Origin: Eudromia elegans
Taxonomy: Eukaryota > Chordata > Aves > Tinamiformes > Tinamidae
Length of the DNA: 64,000 nt
Direction of reading: 5' to 3'
Assembly: GCA_003342815.1 (NCBI GenBank)
Contig: PTEX01000163.1
Location: forward strand, 357,714 to 421,713
Shown here: positions 52,677-64,000 of the stretch, in pieces
How positions within the stretch are numbered: the first letter of the stretch is position 1
Layout of the letters: each line of letters begins with the position of its first letter
Made by a program: the position numbers and the translations under genes
The notes under the pieces: model-generated
Seen by the model: only the letters and a program-made list of their open reading frames with translations
Database searches by the model: none
What the model was told of the DNA's origin: nothing

Positions 52677-55600
52677 TGTCTTCTGTTTCTGTTCCTAATA
52701 GATGCTTACGTTGGATGCACTGTTTTAATGCACCTTTCTTTAAGGTAAATTTGGATTCTGGTTTATAGGTGTCTTTGAATATCTAACTAATTTGTATCAA
52801 TGTGATTTGATGTTCTTTATAAAGCTGCTCAACATGTACATTCGTCATAACAGTATTTTAATCTCAGAGGACCTGAATGGTAGTGACAGCTGCTCAGCAA
52901 GATGGTCCCCCAATAACCCTGCTTGCCAGAAGAGAGTAAGCTGTTTGCAACAAGGCAAACTATAATGCTGAGTGCATTCAAAGCATGAAAGTCAGTAGAC
53001 ATTACTTTGCAAGGTCATAATAGGGACCCGAGTCAGGAACTGTTCTCTTATCCCATGCAAACTTTGGAGGTATGTCCTCATAAATCAGGAGACAAAGTCA
53101 GACTCTCAAAAGCTGTGGCTCACCCTTTCTCAAAAGGAACTACCTCAGTTTAGCTGTTTCATTTGGATCATTTTGAAATGTTTGTTTCTTTCTCATTTCT
53201 TGAAACAAGTTTCTCTTGTGAACAAGAACACATACCCAAACAATCAATTGTTACCTGGGAGAGGGGTATATAATAGTCCCTATTCAAAAATATTACACCA
53301 CTACTAGCACTTCCAGAAGTACTTTAAGGGAACAAAAGACTTCAATTATAATGGCTCCATTTTTTAAGATATTCAAAAATTAAATCTAATATCCAGGTCA
53401 ATCCACTTCTTTAGCTTCAGGTATTCAATGGAGTTGACTGAAGTTAGGATGTTCACCACAGTAAATGCCATCTCAGCATGGAGAGATCATGAACCTCCCA
53501 AGCAAGAGTCTTGGCCAAGCACAAGTCATGTATAAAGAATGGGAGAGGTTGGTTTCCCTCATCATAGTGACCAATGCAGATGGAGAGCTTCGGAAGGGCA
53601 ATGGAATGCTTTCCGTGGCTTGCACTGTGAGGAAATGAGAAGACTTCAGCCCAGAGCTCTAAAGTCACAGTGCAATCCAGACTTCCTCCAAGAAGTTGAA
53701 GCCCTGTAATACCAGGCCAAAGCTATTATGGCTAAGAGAATTAGGATTGCTGTTTGATATATTTTTCTCATGGCAGAATAATAGCAAAACACATATAGAT
53801 AAAAAAGCCACTGACCAAAAAGCAAAAAGTAAATGAAGAACATTTTATTTTTAGAAAAAAAAATCAAATACTACCTTTGTTGTTACAGTGTCATTCTTGT
53901 CATTCTGTCCCTCAGTGTTCCTGATGTATCTCAAGGCTCATTAATAAAACTTTACCTTTCATAAATTTTGAACAGTGTTGCCACTGACAACATCACATTA
54001 CATTACACAGTTGTAATTATTTTCACAAATAATACAATCCTCTTGTTCTCAGCTTTCTTGAGGAAGGAGGGGTGATTATAGTTCAGAAGTCACATCTATA
54101 TGGCTTCTTTTTATTATTATTTTTTCTTTAGAAAATGCTTATTCTGGTTAGCAAGAGATTTTTTTTTTTTGGTAGAATGAACAAAAATACCAGTGAAGTT
54201 ATCAGAAAGTGTTCTACTTGCTACACTGGCTATTGCTTCAGGTACATTAAACTCATGTTCCATTACACCTACTTCATTTACAGTATGCTGATGGAGGACA
54301 GGAATTAATTTCACAATATCCCTTCAAGCTTTCTTTGACACTAAGCAGTTGATAATGTTTAATTCTCTTCTCCTTGGGTGGTTAATTTTTACTGGCAGTA
54401 AAGAAATGTAATTACCTCCGTTCTGGTATAGCTCTAGGTTATACCTGGTCTCACAAACACACCAAGAGCATCAAATCTACTTAAGCAGGAATTTCAACAT
54501 ATATTTATTAAAAAGTTATGTATTGGATATAGCAATTCCTTTTTGCCTGCAGTAACAAATCTGGCTTCTGTGAGCTAGTAATTGTAAGAAATATATGTTG
54601 TACATTCAAATGCACAGAATTTCCTTACAGAATAATTGTACATTTTCGCCCATTTGAAATTCATTTTAAGACTATGCCATTTAGTAAATACCAGGCCACA
54701 ATTTATGTTCAAGTAGAGGATTATATTAGCATTTGTAAAGCTCCATCTCATTATCGTGCCCTGCCTATATAAGATGAACATTTTTCTTTAGACATAGATG
54801 TCAACTTATATTGATGAGAATCTCTCACTCCTTATAATTGGTATGAAATTGTTCAACGGTCTCTGCATAGAAATGGATGTGATATTCCCTTAAGAGCCTT
54901 TCAGCATCTCCATGGAAAGTCAGCAAGAAAGCAACCTTCTCCAAAAGCTAAAATGACATACTCAAATTTGCAGAACTTGATGTTGCATCAAATAAACTTA
55001 AAGCATTCTCCAAGGCCTGCAGCAAATGCAGAGTCCTGTGCACGCAATCCCTTACCTTTCCTCTCATACGATGTAAAGGCCAAAATTTTAAATTGCTTAT
55101 TAACCTTTTTGCTTACAAAAGAATAAGCCAAAGCTGTTCAAGATTGCATAGGCTCTATTGATGTCCCCTCTAGTTAAGAGTTTGTTTATTTTTGCATCAG
55201 AGTGTCACTCTCTTCTATTTATTTTCCATATTTTGCTATTACCATGGAATGCCAGCTCTTGGGAAACTGATATATTGCTTCAGAATAACCAGAGAAGCAG
55301 TTATCTGCAGAAGAGAACTTAAAGAGGCCACCGGGTCCCTGTCCTACACTGGCAGAGAGAGGGCCTTGTCAGATCGGTACCTAGATGATTCTCAAAATTT
55401 TCAGATGAAGGCGAGTCCAGCACTGCCTTCATCTCGGTCACCGTCTTCTTTGAATTTGAAAATATTTCCTCAAAAGCTAAATCTTCTTTTCTGCAGTTAA
55501 ACCAGTTACTCCTGATAAAGTGTGGGAAACAGCTGGACATGGAAAACACTAAATGTTATCCTTTCTCAGGCGTCTTTTACATGTTAGAAAACTGCTGTGG

Positions 55601-58600
55601 TATCCCCATCCTCTCCTTCTAAGTCTAAGGAACTTTAACCTGGGCTTCAGAGATGGTGTCTTCGAGCCATGTGGTGCTAATGCTGCCTTCAGTCGTTTAG
55701 ACGCTCCTGTTTACCTGCACCTCATCCAACCTCTGCTTCAGCAATCCTCCAGGCAGGACAGCCTGCTGGAGTACAGCCAAACGCGGGGAGTTCACCCAAA
55801 AGAAAGCGAGGTGTGAAGAGCCTCTCTCCCTGTCTTCTGGGCAGTGCTGAAGGCCCAGAGGCGCTGGTAGAGCCATTCCCAGATGGCTGCCCCCTCCCTC
55901 CCCAGCAGTGGTCCCAGGGAGGCCTGGCCGGTCCGGTTGAGCTCCCGGTGCCAGCACGACCTCCAGGCAGGAGAACAAGCAGAGCACAAGTTGCTGCTGG
56001 AACCTGCTTTGCTCTGTGCAAGGTCCCCATCTCATCCAGAGCGAGGCCTCAGAAACTCCATTTTCTAACACCACAGGCTCTTCAGTTGTCAATACAGACA
56101 CATACAAACAGAAAAAGAACTAACTGAACACCACATGTACTTGGGAAATGGTCATCATAGCACCAGTTTGTGGATCCTATCCCAAGAGCCCTTGATCTCA
56201 TAAAACTGTGTCATGGGGAGCAGTGGAGTCCCAGGTAGGCACAGAGAAAAAAATCCTCATTATGTCTGTAATGGGAAGGCCCCAGATCAACACCTTAGGG
56301 TACCTGGATATAAATTACGAGGGGCAAAAGGAGGGATACCAACTCCGAGTGTTTCTTAGCAGTTAATGCAATTTCATACTAAAAGAAAACATGTCATTTC
56401 ACTTGGCAGATAACACAAAATGTTTCTCGTAATCTGCATGGTGAAAAATGCTTATTAACATGCAGCAATTGCAATGTTTAAAATTATGGCTTTTAATTGA
56501 AAACTGGCATTGATACAAATATTTTGCTGGAAAGAGAAATACGGTTTCTGATACAAGCAATATCAAACCCCATAGTGGTCTGTTATTTACTAGTGCTTTT
56601 CTACTACAAACCATGTAGACATTAACGAGCCACTTCAATAAATAAGCAGGGCGCAACAGTCATTAAAATTATTACAGCAGAACCAGCAGAGAGTGCAGAC
56701 ACTTCTGATCTGCACTCAGCCACATTGACTTTCCTCACTAAGCTCACTGCTTACACTTAATGTAAAAAAAAAATAAAAATGGTAAATGCTTTTTTTTCTA
56801 TTATTTGCTTTTCTACAATATCTGCAGAATACAGGAATAGCAACAGGGCTGAAACCTTCCAGCATAACTCAGAGAGCTAAGAACAGCCATCAGTCACCTG
56901 CCTAGTGTAATGAGAACTTGCCTGCAAACTGCTTGCCTGCGAAAAGACTTCCCTGTGCTAATACACCTCTGCTCATTGGCTTAATGTCAGCATTTCCATC
57001 TGCCTGGATAAATATGTGGTGGAGGTGAGCACAGTGCAAAAGTATGGTCTCGGTGAGGCAGTCATCAAACTCCTAGTGAGTTCACCAGAGAAAAGACTTG
57101 AGCTCAGAGGCTGAATTCAATGTGACTGAGAAAGACTACGTCTAAACCAAGCTCCTGAGAGTAGCATACAGTATTTGTGTCGCAGCATTTGTACGTGGTT
57201 TTAATCTGGAGGGAACTCCCAGGAAACACGGTGTATATAAGTTTGAAATATTGCCTTTCACCAGTCCCCAAACAGGCATGAAGGAAGTGCCCAGCATGTC
57301 TCCTGCAAGTCAGGGTCAGCCAGCGCTCCCCAAGCCCTGCAGTCCAGGCTTGAAGGAATTTGGTTTTCCAGTACGCAGAGGTTCCCTCAGAGTTAGTTGA
57401 CCTTCTGACCACCTTTATTGCTAGAGCCCCTCTAAGGAGACAACAAAGTTGTATTTGTTGTTGCAGAAGAGAAGGGTAGTGCAATTAATTTACAAAGCTA
57501 CAAAAAGGGTAAGGAAAAAGAAAAACTGCACGTAATAACAGCCACCTGAAGCCTTCTTGTTCACACCTGATCTGTCAGGCCATTGAAGTTGTTGCTGAGG
57601 ATATGCCATGGATAACTTCCCACAAGCTAATACCTGCCAGAAGGCAGTTTTAGAGAGCCAACTTCATTCGCTCCCAATTGTTTAACAAGCAATTTCTAGT
57701 GGTAATGTGCATTCAAAAGTCATCCTGCCTCACTGATACTCTCCTTTTATCTTGGTAGCTTTAGAGAACACGCAGTATTTCAGCTTCCTTTTTTTTCCCT
57801 CCTCTTCCAGTTTGTCCAGGTAGGAGTGTCCAGCTGGGGTTCACAGTAGGGACCAGTAATACACGTCCACCATCTGTGGGGTCAGTGCAAGCAGCTCCAG
57901 GTAAGCACACGTTCCTGTGACATGACCAGAAATACGTGTGCCCCGGGGCCTCTCTGTGTCCCCGCATGGGCTTGCAAGGCTTCAATCTCTCCTACTTCTC
58001 TGCTAAAACCATCCCAGAAACAGGAGTCCTTCATACAGAGAGTGTTAATCCCCCTGTTCTGGTATCTAGGGGTGAGATACCACCCTCCAAAATTGCTGGG
58101 GGCCCTTGTCCCTCCGCACACATCCTTTTGGATCTGAGCAACGCGAGTATAAAGCACGGGCCCTCTCATTGAGCAGCCCCAGCCTACTGTTCACAGAACT
58201 GCCGCGGGCCAGAAAAACACAGCAGATCAAAAGCTCCCCCTTACTGCAGGGAGCGGGTGTTTTTCTCATTAGGGCACCTTTCTGATACCTCTGGTTTCAC
58301 CTGCTATGGCGACAGGCAGTGTGAACATCAACAAATCGAACTGAATGGCGGGGGGGAATGATATGAAAGCAACAAAAAGACCACCTTGTGCTGAGAGGAT
58401 TGAGCAAAAATGACACAAAAGTCAGTGAGACTGGAATTGATTAAATAAGTGATTTGTGACGGATACAGACTTATTGCGCATAGAAAATAAAGACTCATTG
58501 GCAGCATCCTGTAACTGATACTTACCTTGATATCCTGAAGTGCAGATGTGTCAGCTGAAGTAACTAGCATTTGCTATCCATAACAAACCCAAGAAATTAC

Positions 58601-60277
58601 TCTTCAACATAAAGATGCCTTCAAAGCAAATTGAGGAAGCTGCTGAGGCTGGCTGAAGTATTTCTTTTCTATTTTCTCTCTTCTTTAAGCCCCGTGCTTT
58701 TCTGAAGGAGCTGCAATATTTGGCAGCACTCACCGTTTAGTGCCTCACACATCTGAAGATGAGAAGGCAAACATGGGCAGGACAAAAGCCTTTCCAAACA
58801 AGGAACTGCCAAACAGGAGAAAACGAAACACGGCTCTTAATTTGCAAAAGAATGTAGACACAAAAATCAAAATAAGGAGAGACAAGTGTATTTCAAGACA
58901 AAGATAATGTAATATGAGACAATACACAGTAAATAATATAGTTAAAGCATGATGAGTTATTCCACTTCTCCTTCCTTCTTCCTCTCATCTCTAGATGGGA
59001 ACCCAGTTTGGTTTTATCCCTCGTAACAGAGAAGCTCCTGTCTTTCTTTGTACTGTGATGTCACCAGCAGAAAATAGATGGCAGCAGTAATTAATAAGGG
59101 GAGAAAACTCAGTAATTTCTTATCTCGGCACGCTGACTGCAGAGACATTTTTCTGGGTTTCTCAAGTTCTTTCTTAAATAAATGCACAATAAACCCATAT
59201 ACACGTAGACTATCCATATAATTGAATCACCAAAAAAACTTTCTTTTAGAAACTCACTAAGCGAGTAAACAAAAGGTGATTACTGTGGAATATTCTTAAA
59301 TGATTGACTGCTGCTAACTTAGCTCAGCTACTATAGCTATATTCAGATACCTATATATAGTTAAATAAGTATGGCTAGTTTGTTATACCAGTCCTGACAC
59401 AAGTCTGTTTGCTTCTGAGGGCTCATACAGCACCTAGTGCAGAAGAGCTCAGGCCTGATGGAGCTGGCAGACAGTAAGAGTCTAAGTCATTAGTCATTTA
59501 AAAGGTATGCATAGTATTGGGAAAATTTAAAAAAAAATGAAGTTCCAGAAAAGGAAAAAAAAAAGCCTTCGATTGAAGGTGAGCTCTGTCTGCACCGCTG
59601 GTAGTGCTGTGAGGAGATGTAGGGACCTCGCTTGGCCACCTGCCCATGGAGGTCTTGGGACTGGGCAGCTTGGCTGTTCCCTTAGCGCGCTGAGCACGAG
59701 GAGAGCACCACAGGGTCTCCTCTCACTTCTCCTTTCTCTACTTCCTGAAGATCCATCAAAGCAGAGCTTGCCTTAAGAATATTACTTTGTTCTTTCAGCA
59801 ACTAATTAAATTTTGAATTAAGCTGGAAACAAGAAGAGAAGAAAATTTTCTGCTAGAAATGATCTCTGGTCTCTAGAGTGACACGTCACCCACGCAAAAA
59901 TACATGGCAAGGTTCAGATGTCCCTAACTTGCGTTACTGATTGCGGTGCTGAAATTTCATTTCCCCCCCCGCACATGTGCTAACTCCTTGGCACAGTGAT
60001 GAAGAAATTAATGTTTAATGTCTCGTCCAGAAATAGAGAAGTTTTGCTGTTTAGGGATTTTAGTTCATATAGCAGGTCTGCATGAAGGACAGGATTAAAC
60101 TACCTTTGGATTTGAACCGTCTCAGTTTTCTTTTCCAAGTGTGTGTATTCTGATTTATACTCAATACTACATTATGCATACAGTTTGCTAAATCGTTTTA
60201 AACAGTGAAAGGTTAAATAACCTTGGGTCCACCAGTGTTCCAAGTTTTATCAGAATATTGTGGCTCATACACTCTTT
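52677..60277. other. AT-rich non-coding stretch with GC patches
   Basis: No gene is recognised. A GC-rich patch at 55790-56050 has frames open on both strands without recognisable domains. Segment 56355-56600 has TTATTAACATGCAGCAATTG and TTTTAATTGAAAACTGGCAT within about 60 bp and may be a conserved element. A 126-codon minus-strand frame with an ATG (57104-57484) shows no domain. The CpG-bearing stretch at 57890-58345 is listed separately. Confidence 0.5.
57890..58345 (+). other. CpG-bearing stretch with a TATA-like box
   Basis: About a dozen CpGs occur in 450 bp, against a CpG-poor background. A TATAAAG box (58148-58154) is preceded by an AACGCGAG CpG cluster and followed by GGGCCCTCTC. 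This could be an isolated promoter, for example of a non-coding RNA. It could also be a decayed long terminal repeat, because compact TATA-plus-CpG blocks are typical of them. I found no partner copy, no polyadenylation signal in the right place and no target-site duplication, so the identity stays open. Confidence 0.3.
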
Positions 60278-60327
60278 GAAAGTCCAAATACAAACATATG
60301 CTGAAAGCCCAAACACAAACATACGCT
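60278..60327. repeat. 25-bp direct tandem duplication
   Basis: Two adjacent 25-bp units start at 60278 and 60303, reading GAAAG[T/C]CCAAA[T/C]ACAAACATA[T/C]GCT. They differ only by three C/T transitions. It is a simple local duplication with no visible role. Confidence 0.93.
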
Positions 60328-60954
60328 GCAGTTTTCCTTACTAGCAGTGTATCGCCTCAGGTGGCATGCTTGTCTGTTTTCTTAACTCTTAGCACTGCTG
60401 CATATGTAGGGAGTTGAATACATAGAGCATGAAGAGGGAGCCTTTTTTTTGTCTATAAGTCTTCTGCAAATAAAGCTTCAGGACAGAAATATGAGCAGAA
60501 GGATTGGCCTTTACATAGGTTTGCCTGCCTGCATTAACGCTGCTGTGGTGCAAAGCAATGAGCAATGTCCTGACTTCTCCCTGAGCCACCCTGCTGCGGT
60601 GCCCCTGACCAGAGCTGAAGAGCAGGCAAACAACACGTGATATACAGGACTATATACAAGGAATTCTACAGCAGGGCTGACACAGAGGACACCAGGATTT
60701 TGAGCAGTGTAAATTGGGATTGGTCTCCAAAACACAGTGACATTGTGCAGCAGAATTAGCATCGTCGCTGCATCCTTGTCCTTGCAGTGGGCCCGTTACC
60801 TCAGCACGGTTCTTCCATGAAACAAGAAGAGTTCTTTCCAGTCTGCAATGTGTATGAGCTGCTGAGCACAGGACTACAAATTCCTATAAAGATAAATGTT
60901 ACGCTGCAGCCCCGATGCCACAGACAGTCCAGTGTAGAATCTCCATATACATAC

Positions 60955-61150
60955 AAACTAAACGAAACTAAACGAAACTAAACGAAACTAAACTAAACGA
61001 AACGAAACGAAACTAAACTAAACTAAACTAAACTAAACTAAACTAAACTAAACTAAACTAAACTAAACTAAAATAAAATAAAATAAAATAAAATAAAATA
61101 AAATAAAATAAAATAAAATAAAATAAAATAAAATAAAATAAAATAAAATA
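60955..61150. repeat. 39-unit pentanucleotide array (AAACT/AAACG then AAACT then AAAAT)
   Basis: A gap-free 5-bp array of about 196 bp. The left zone (60955-61019) has 13 units mixing AAACT (7) and AAACG (6), including an alternating start and a run of three AAACG. The middle zone (61020-61069) is ten pure AAACT units. The right zone (61070-61149) is 16 pure AAAAT units. There are no interruptions or frame slips. The zoned arrangement of variants shows successive local expansions of single-base variants. It is likely highly polymorphic in length. It does not adjoin a recognisable retroelement body, so it is not obviously a poly-A-derived tail. Confidence 0.98.
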
Positions 61151-64000
61151 GCATTGCTGGAGCTGTCCTCTGCTCACTTGAAATGTCAGGTCCTCCAGTG
61201 GGCTGGTCTCTCACATCTATGGAGGCACAAGCTACAGCAAGTCACTCTGCTCTAAGTGGTCACCCTGCATGATATTTTCCTGGGAGGACTAAGCATCGTC
61301 CTAAAAGCACCTGGTTGGTAAATCATGCTGCATGGTCCTACTACACACCTGAAATGCTTTATAAAGTGCTTCCGGCTCTGCCTGGTGAAGCATTATCACT
61401 CAGCTGGCTTTCTGAATCAAGAGACAAAGACGTGCTGCCCTGCTGTCAAGCAACTGCTACCTTTGCATAAGGTAAGTGTGAGAGTGTCCCATGAGCCACA
61501 GCACGGGCCTGCCGAGAGGTTAAAGCTCTTAAAGACGAAGTGCTTTTACAGGGATGCATTAGGTGAGGAGGGCTGGGATTAGAAGAGGGCTAGAGCACTC
61601 CTGAGGTTGTGCACTTCAGCTCTCCATTGCTGAGAGATGGCTGGAAAGCTGTCATGAGAAACTTGTCCCACCAGCGATGACCACGGAAATAACCTTGTGC
61701 TGCAAATGCTGTACATATAGTTTTTCTGCTTCCGCTCTCACACGCAAATGTGTGTATTACCCAAACAGGAGCACCTATAACCACCCGCATGCATACAGAT
61801 GGGGTAAGGAAAGCCTGATACAGCTGAAATAGCAAACCAGAGCGAGCAAGATACAATGGGAGATCAAATTCATGGGGCAAGGTGGACTTTCCCTACTGTA
61901 TTTGTGTCTTGTAGTGACTCTGGAGGGGGTGGGAGCAGCTCCCTGCTTGGCCTCACCCTTTTCCCTAAGGTTTGCCAGGCAGTTAATCACTTTCCCAGTA
62001 ATTTTAAAAGTTAACCTCCAGAATTCTATAGCAATCATTTATCTTTATTTTAAAGAGATGAATTGGTTCAGTAATCCTTTTTAAACATTATAATTTCTAC
62101 AAAGTTATTTAGAAGCCACCTAGGAAATCCATATGTACAGAAACTTCAATTACATAAACAGCAGATATATTCTTATTTTATTGATGTGTAGCCATACATA
62201 ATGACTCATATTATGCGGGTTTCCCAAACCAAACAATCTGTGGGAGGAAATCAAGCAGTTATTTTCTCTACAAATAGTGGTTTGGGTTGGTTTTTTTTTT
62301 TTTTTTATTTCTACTGGCAATAGGAAAATAAGCATCTTACTACACATCATTTATTCCAAATAAACACATAAATACTCTTATTTTCTACAATTTTGAAATA
62401 TCATTTATTATCATCAAATCCTGCTGCCTCATACAAAAGGAACTCATTTAATAATTTTCAAGTAACCAAAGGAAATGGATTTCAGTAACACCTTGATTTA
62501 CATTCAATGAGCTTAGTGTCTTCAGATGCCTTTGACCCAAATAGCTGGACCAAGTTATTCCAACCTGTCTGATGAAGGTTTTAGTGAAATGTCATAAAAC
62601 CCCGTTCCAAGTGATTGCCCACCCACATTGGATATTGGTTTATGTACTGACTGGACAAATAGGCAATGACCATAGCTGTCGTTAGTCCTCCACACTTGCT
62701 GTTTCCATGTTGCAGTTTCTGCAGACACCAGTTCTCGATCCCTGAAAGTGAATCAGGCTGCCCAGCCTCACATGTAAGTTTATTCCCGAGCATTTTTTTC
62801 CCAAAGGCCCTTGAGAGGCATCCCGGGTGGCTGCTGTGGTGAAGATCCGCAGCGCAGCTGCAGCACCCAGCTCCAGGGGTGTCCTCAGGCGGCTGCACAG
62901 GAGGATGGGAAGGCGCCCGGGTGACAGCGTCACCACACTTGGTGCACGTGGATGCCGCAGCTTCCTTGGAAAGCAGAACAGTTTGGCATGGGTCAGACGG
63001 CTGCTGTGAACATCTCGGCTCTGGTTTCTCCAAATGCATTATCCATCCCAGCTACCCCTCTCAATGTGCAGAGCAGAAGCATGTGCACCTAGCCCGCTAG
63101 TTAGCACACTAAGGCTATTTTCCTAACATAATCTCCCTTACTGGTTTCTGTCTCATGGAGCTGAAAAGTTTAGCTACTGTAGAGAAACACAGAGACTGTT
63201 CCTTATAGCTTTTAACTGTCTTTTTATTTCTACTTTAATCTACAGCCAGCAAATAAATAGAGATAAGAGGACGTTTTCCTTTTGCAGAGATTTCCCAGGG
63301 AGACAGTATGCTGCTGGGTATGGCATTGGAGAGGTGAAGTCTTTTCAAAGAGCAACAGAATCAAGTGGAATCAAATGGAGTGAAGAAAAAACATGTTAGA
63401 TTTTCTAAACTACTTAAGAGATAGTCACTTTTCTTGGGTATGGCAAAGAGGTCACTAAGGGAAAAGAAAGCCCTACCATATTGCATCAGTTTGGTCTGAC
63501 TAGTGGCATTTAAAGTAATTGCTCTGTATTAAAAGCCCATTAAGGTCAGTGGAAATTGTTGATTTTACAGTGCCTTAGACCAGACCCATATTCATTATGT
63601 TTCAGAGGTCTTAGCTTACTTTGTCCCAAGCAGTGTCTGCTGTCAACCCACTCTGATCTGACACAGCAAAAAGTTGTATTCCAGCCTTCTGTGGTCACCT
63701 TCTCTGTAAGATGGCCATACATTTCTCTTGCTTCCATGAGCAGAATCAAATAGCTGCATTTTGCACTAATATCAGTGTGAAGAACTTGAACAAGTGATGT
63801 CAGCAGCACAAACTCTGACAATGTTTGGGCTTTGTTTTGGATAGTAGGGACTGTACAGGCAAGAGTAACCAGATATTTTGGATTTTAACTGTAGCAAGAT
63901 TTATATCACCAGCACATTACCAGCACATACACACACACTTGCCCACAGATTCTAGCCTGATGGATTTAAGGTTGTATTAGTACATTTTACCCTTGGGGCT
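61151..64000. other. Non-coding stretch to the window end
   Basis: No gene is recognised. It contains a T16 run (62291-62306), a GC/CpG-bearing patch at about 62790-63010 with overlapping frames on both strands (152 codons on the minus strand at most) but no known domain, and a short CA-rich tract near 63920-63945. The remaining text is AT-rich unique sequence. Confidence 0.5.

Overview
The window looks like non-coding vertebrate nuclear DNA, almost certainly from a bird. The best evidence is the set of CR1 (chicken repeat 1) LINE fragments. A recent-type 3' end at 52500-52676 ends with the avian CR1 tail. A minus-strand reverse-transcriptase fragment at 27262-27890 carries recognisable peptides ([17 protein letters not shown]). 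A third, minus-strand 3' portion lies at 39041-39345. Two much older CR1 relatives resemble families known from turtles and crocodilians: an RT-domain fossil at 11220-12350 (+) and a 3' end at 51345-51850 (-). The DNA is AT-rich with few CpGs, as expected for a gene-poor part of a bird macrochromosome. The species cannot be decided from what I can see.

I recognise no protein-coding gene, exon, tRNA, rRNA or CRISPR array. Open frames are short (the longest is about 175 codons), overlap on both strands, and match no family known to me except where they cross CR1. The window is therefore either intergenic (a gene desert) or inside a very large intron.

Layout: 1-11219 is AT-rich unique-looking sequence with A-rich tracts and a small tandem repeat at 9491-9570. 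Next come the ancient CR1 RT fossil, a 52-bp duplication at 13404-13503, a mixed GC/AT block at 17040-17700, an AAT microsatellite at 20363-20409, a 95-bp duplication at 26416-26604 and the CR1 fragment at 27262-27890. The stretch 28-34 kb is AT-rich with homeodomain-type motif clusters. A small CpG-bearing patch sits at 34266-34560, a probable retroviral LTR fossil near 37000-37500, a CR1 at 39041-39345, and a large GC/CpG-rich block at 39346-40815. After that, 41-51 kb is AT-rich with possible conserved elements. Two CR1 fragments of different age lie at 51-53 kb, a CpG-bearing stretch with a TATA-like box at 57.9-58.3 kb, and a 39-unit pentanucleotide array at 60955-61150.

No operon or pathway logic applies. 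The plausible functional content is regulatory: several AT-rich stretches have paired homeodomain-, SOX- or POU-like motifs of the kind seen in conserved enhancers. That is inference from motif texture and needs alignment to other vertebrates. I found no sign of a novel gene system.
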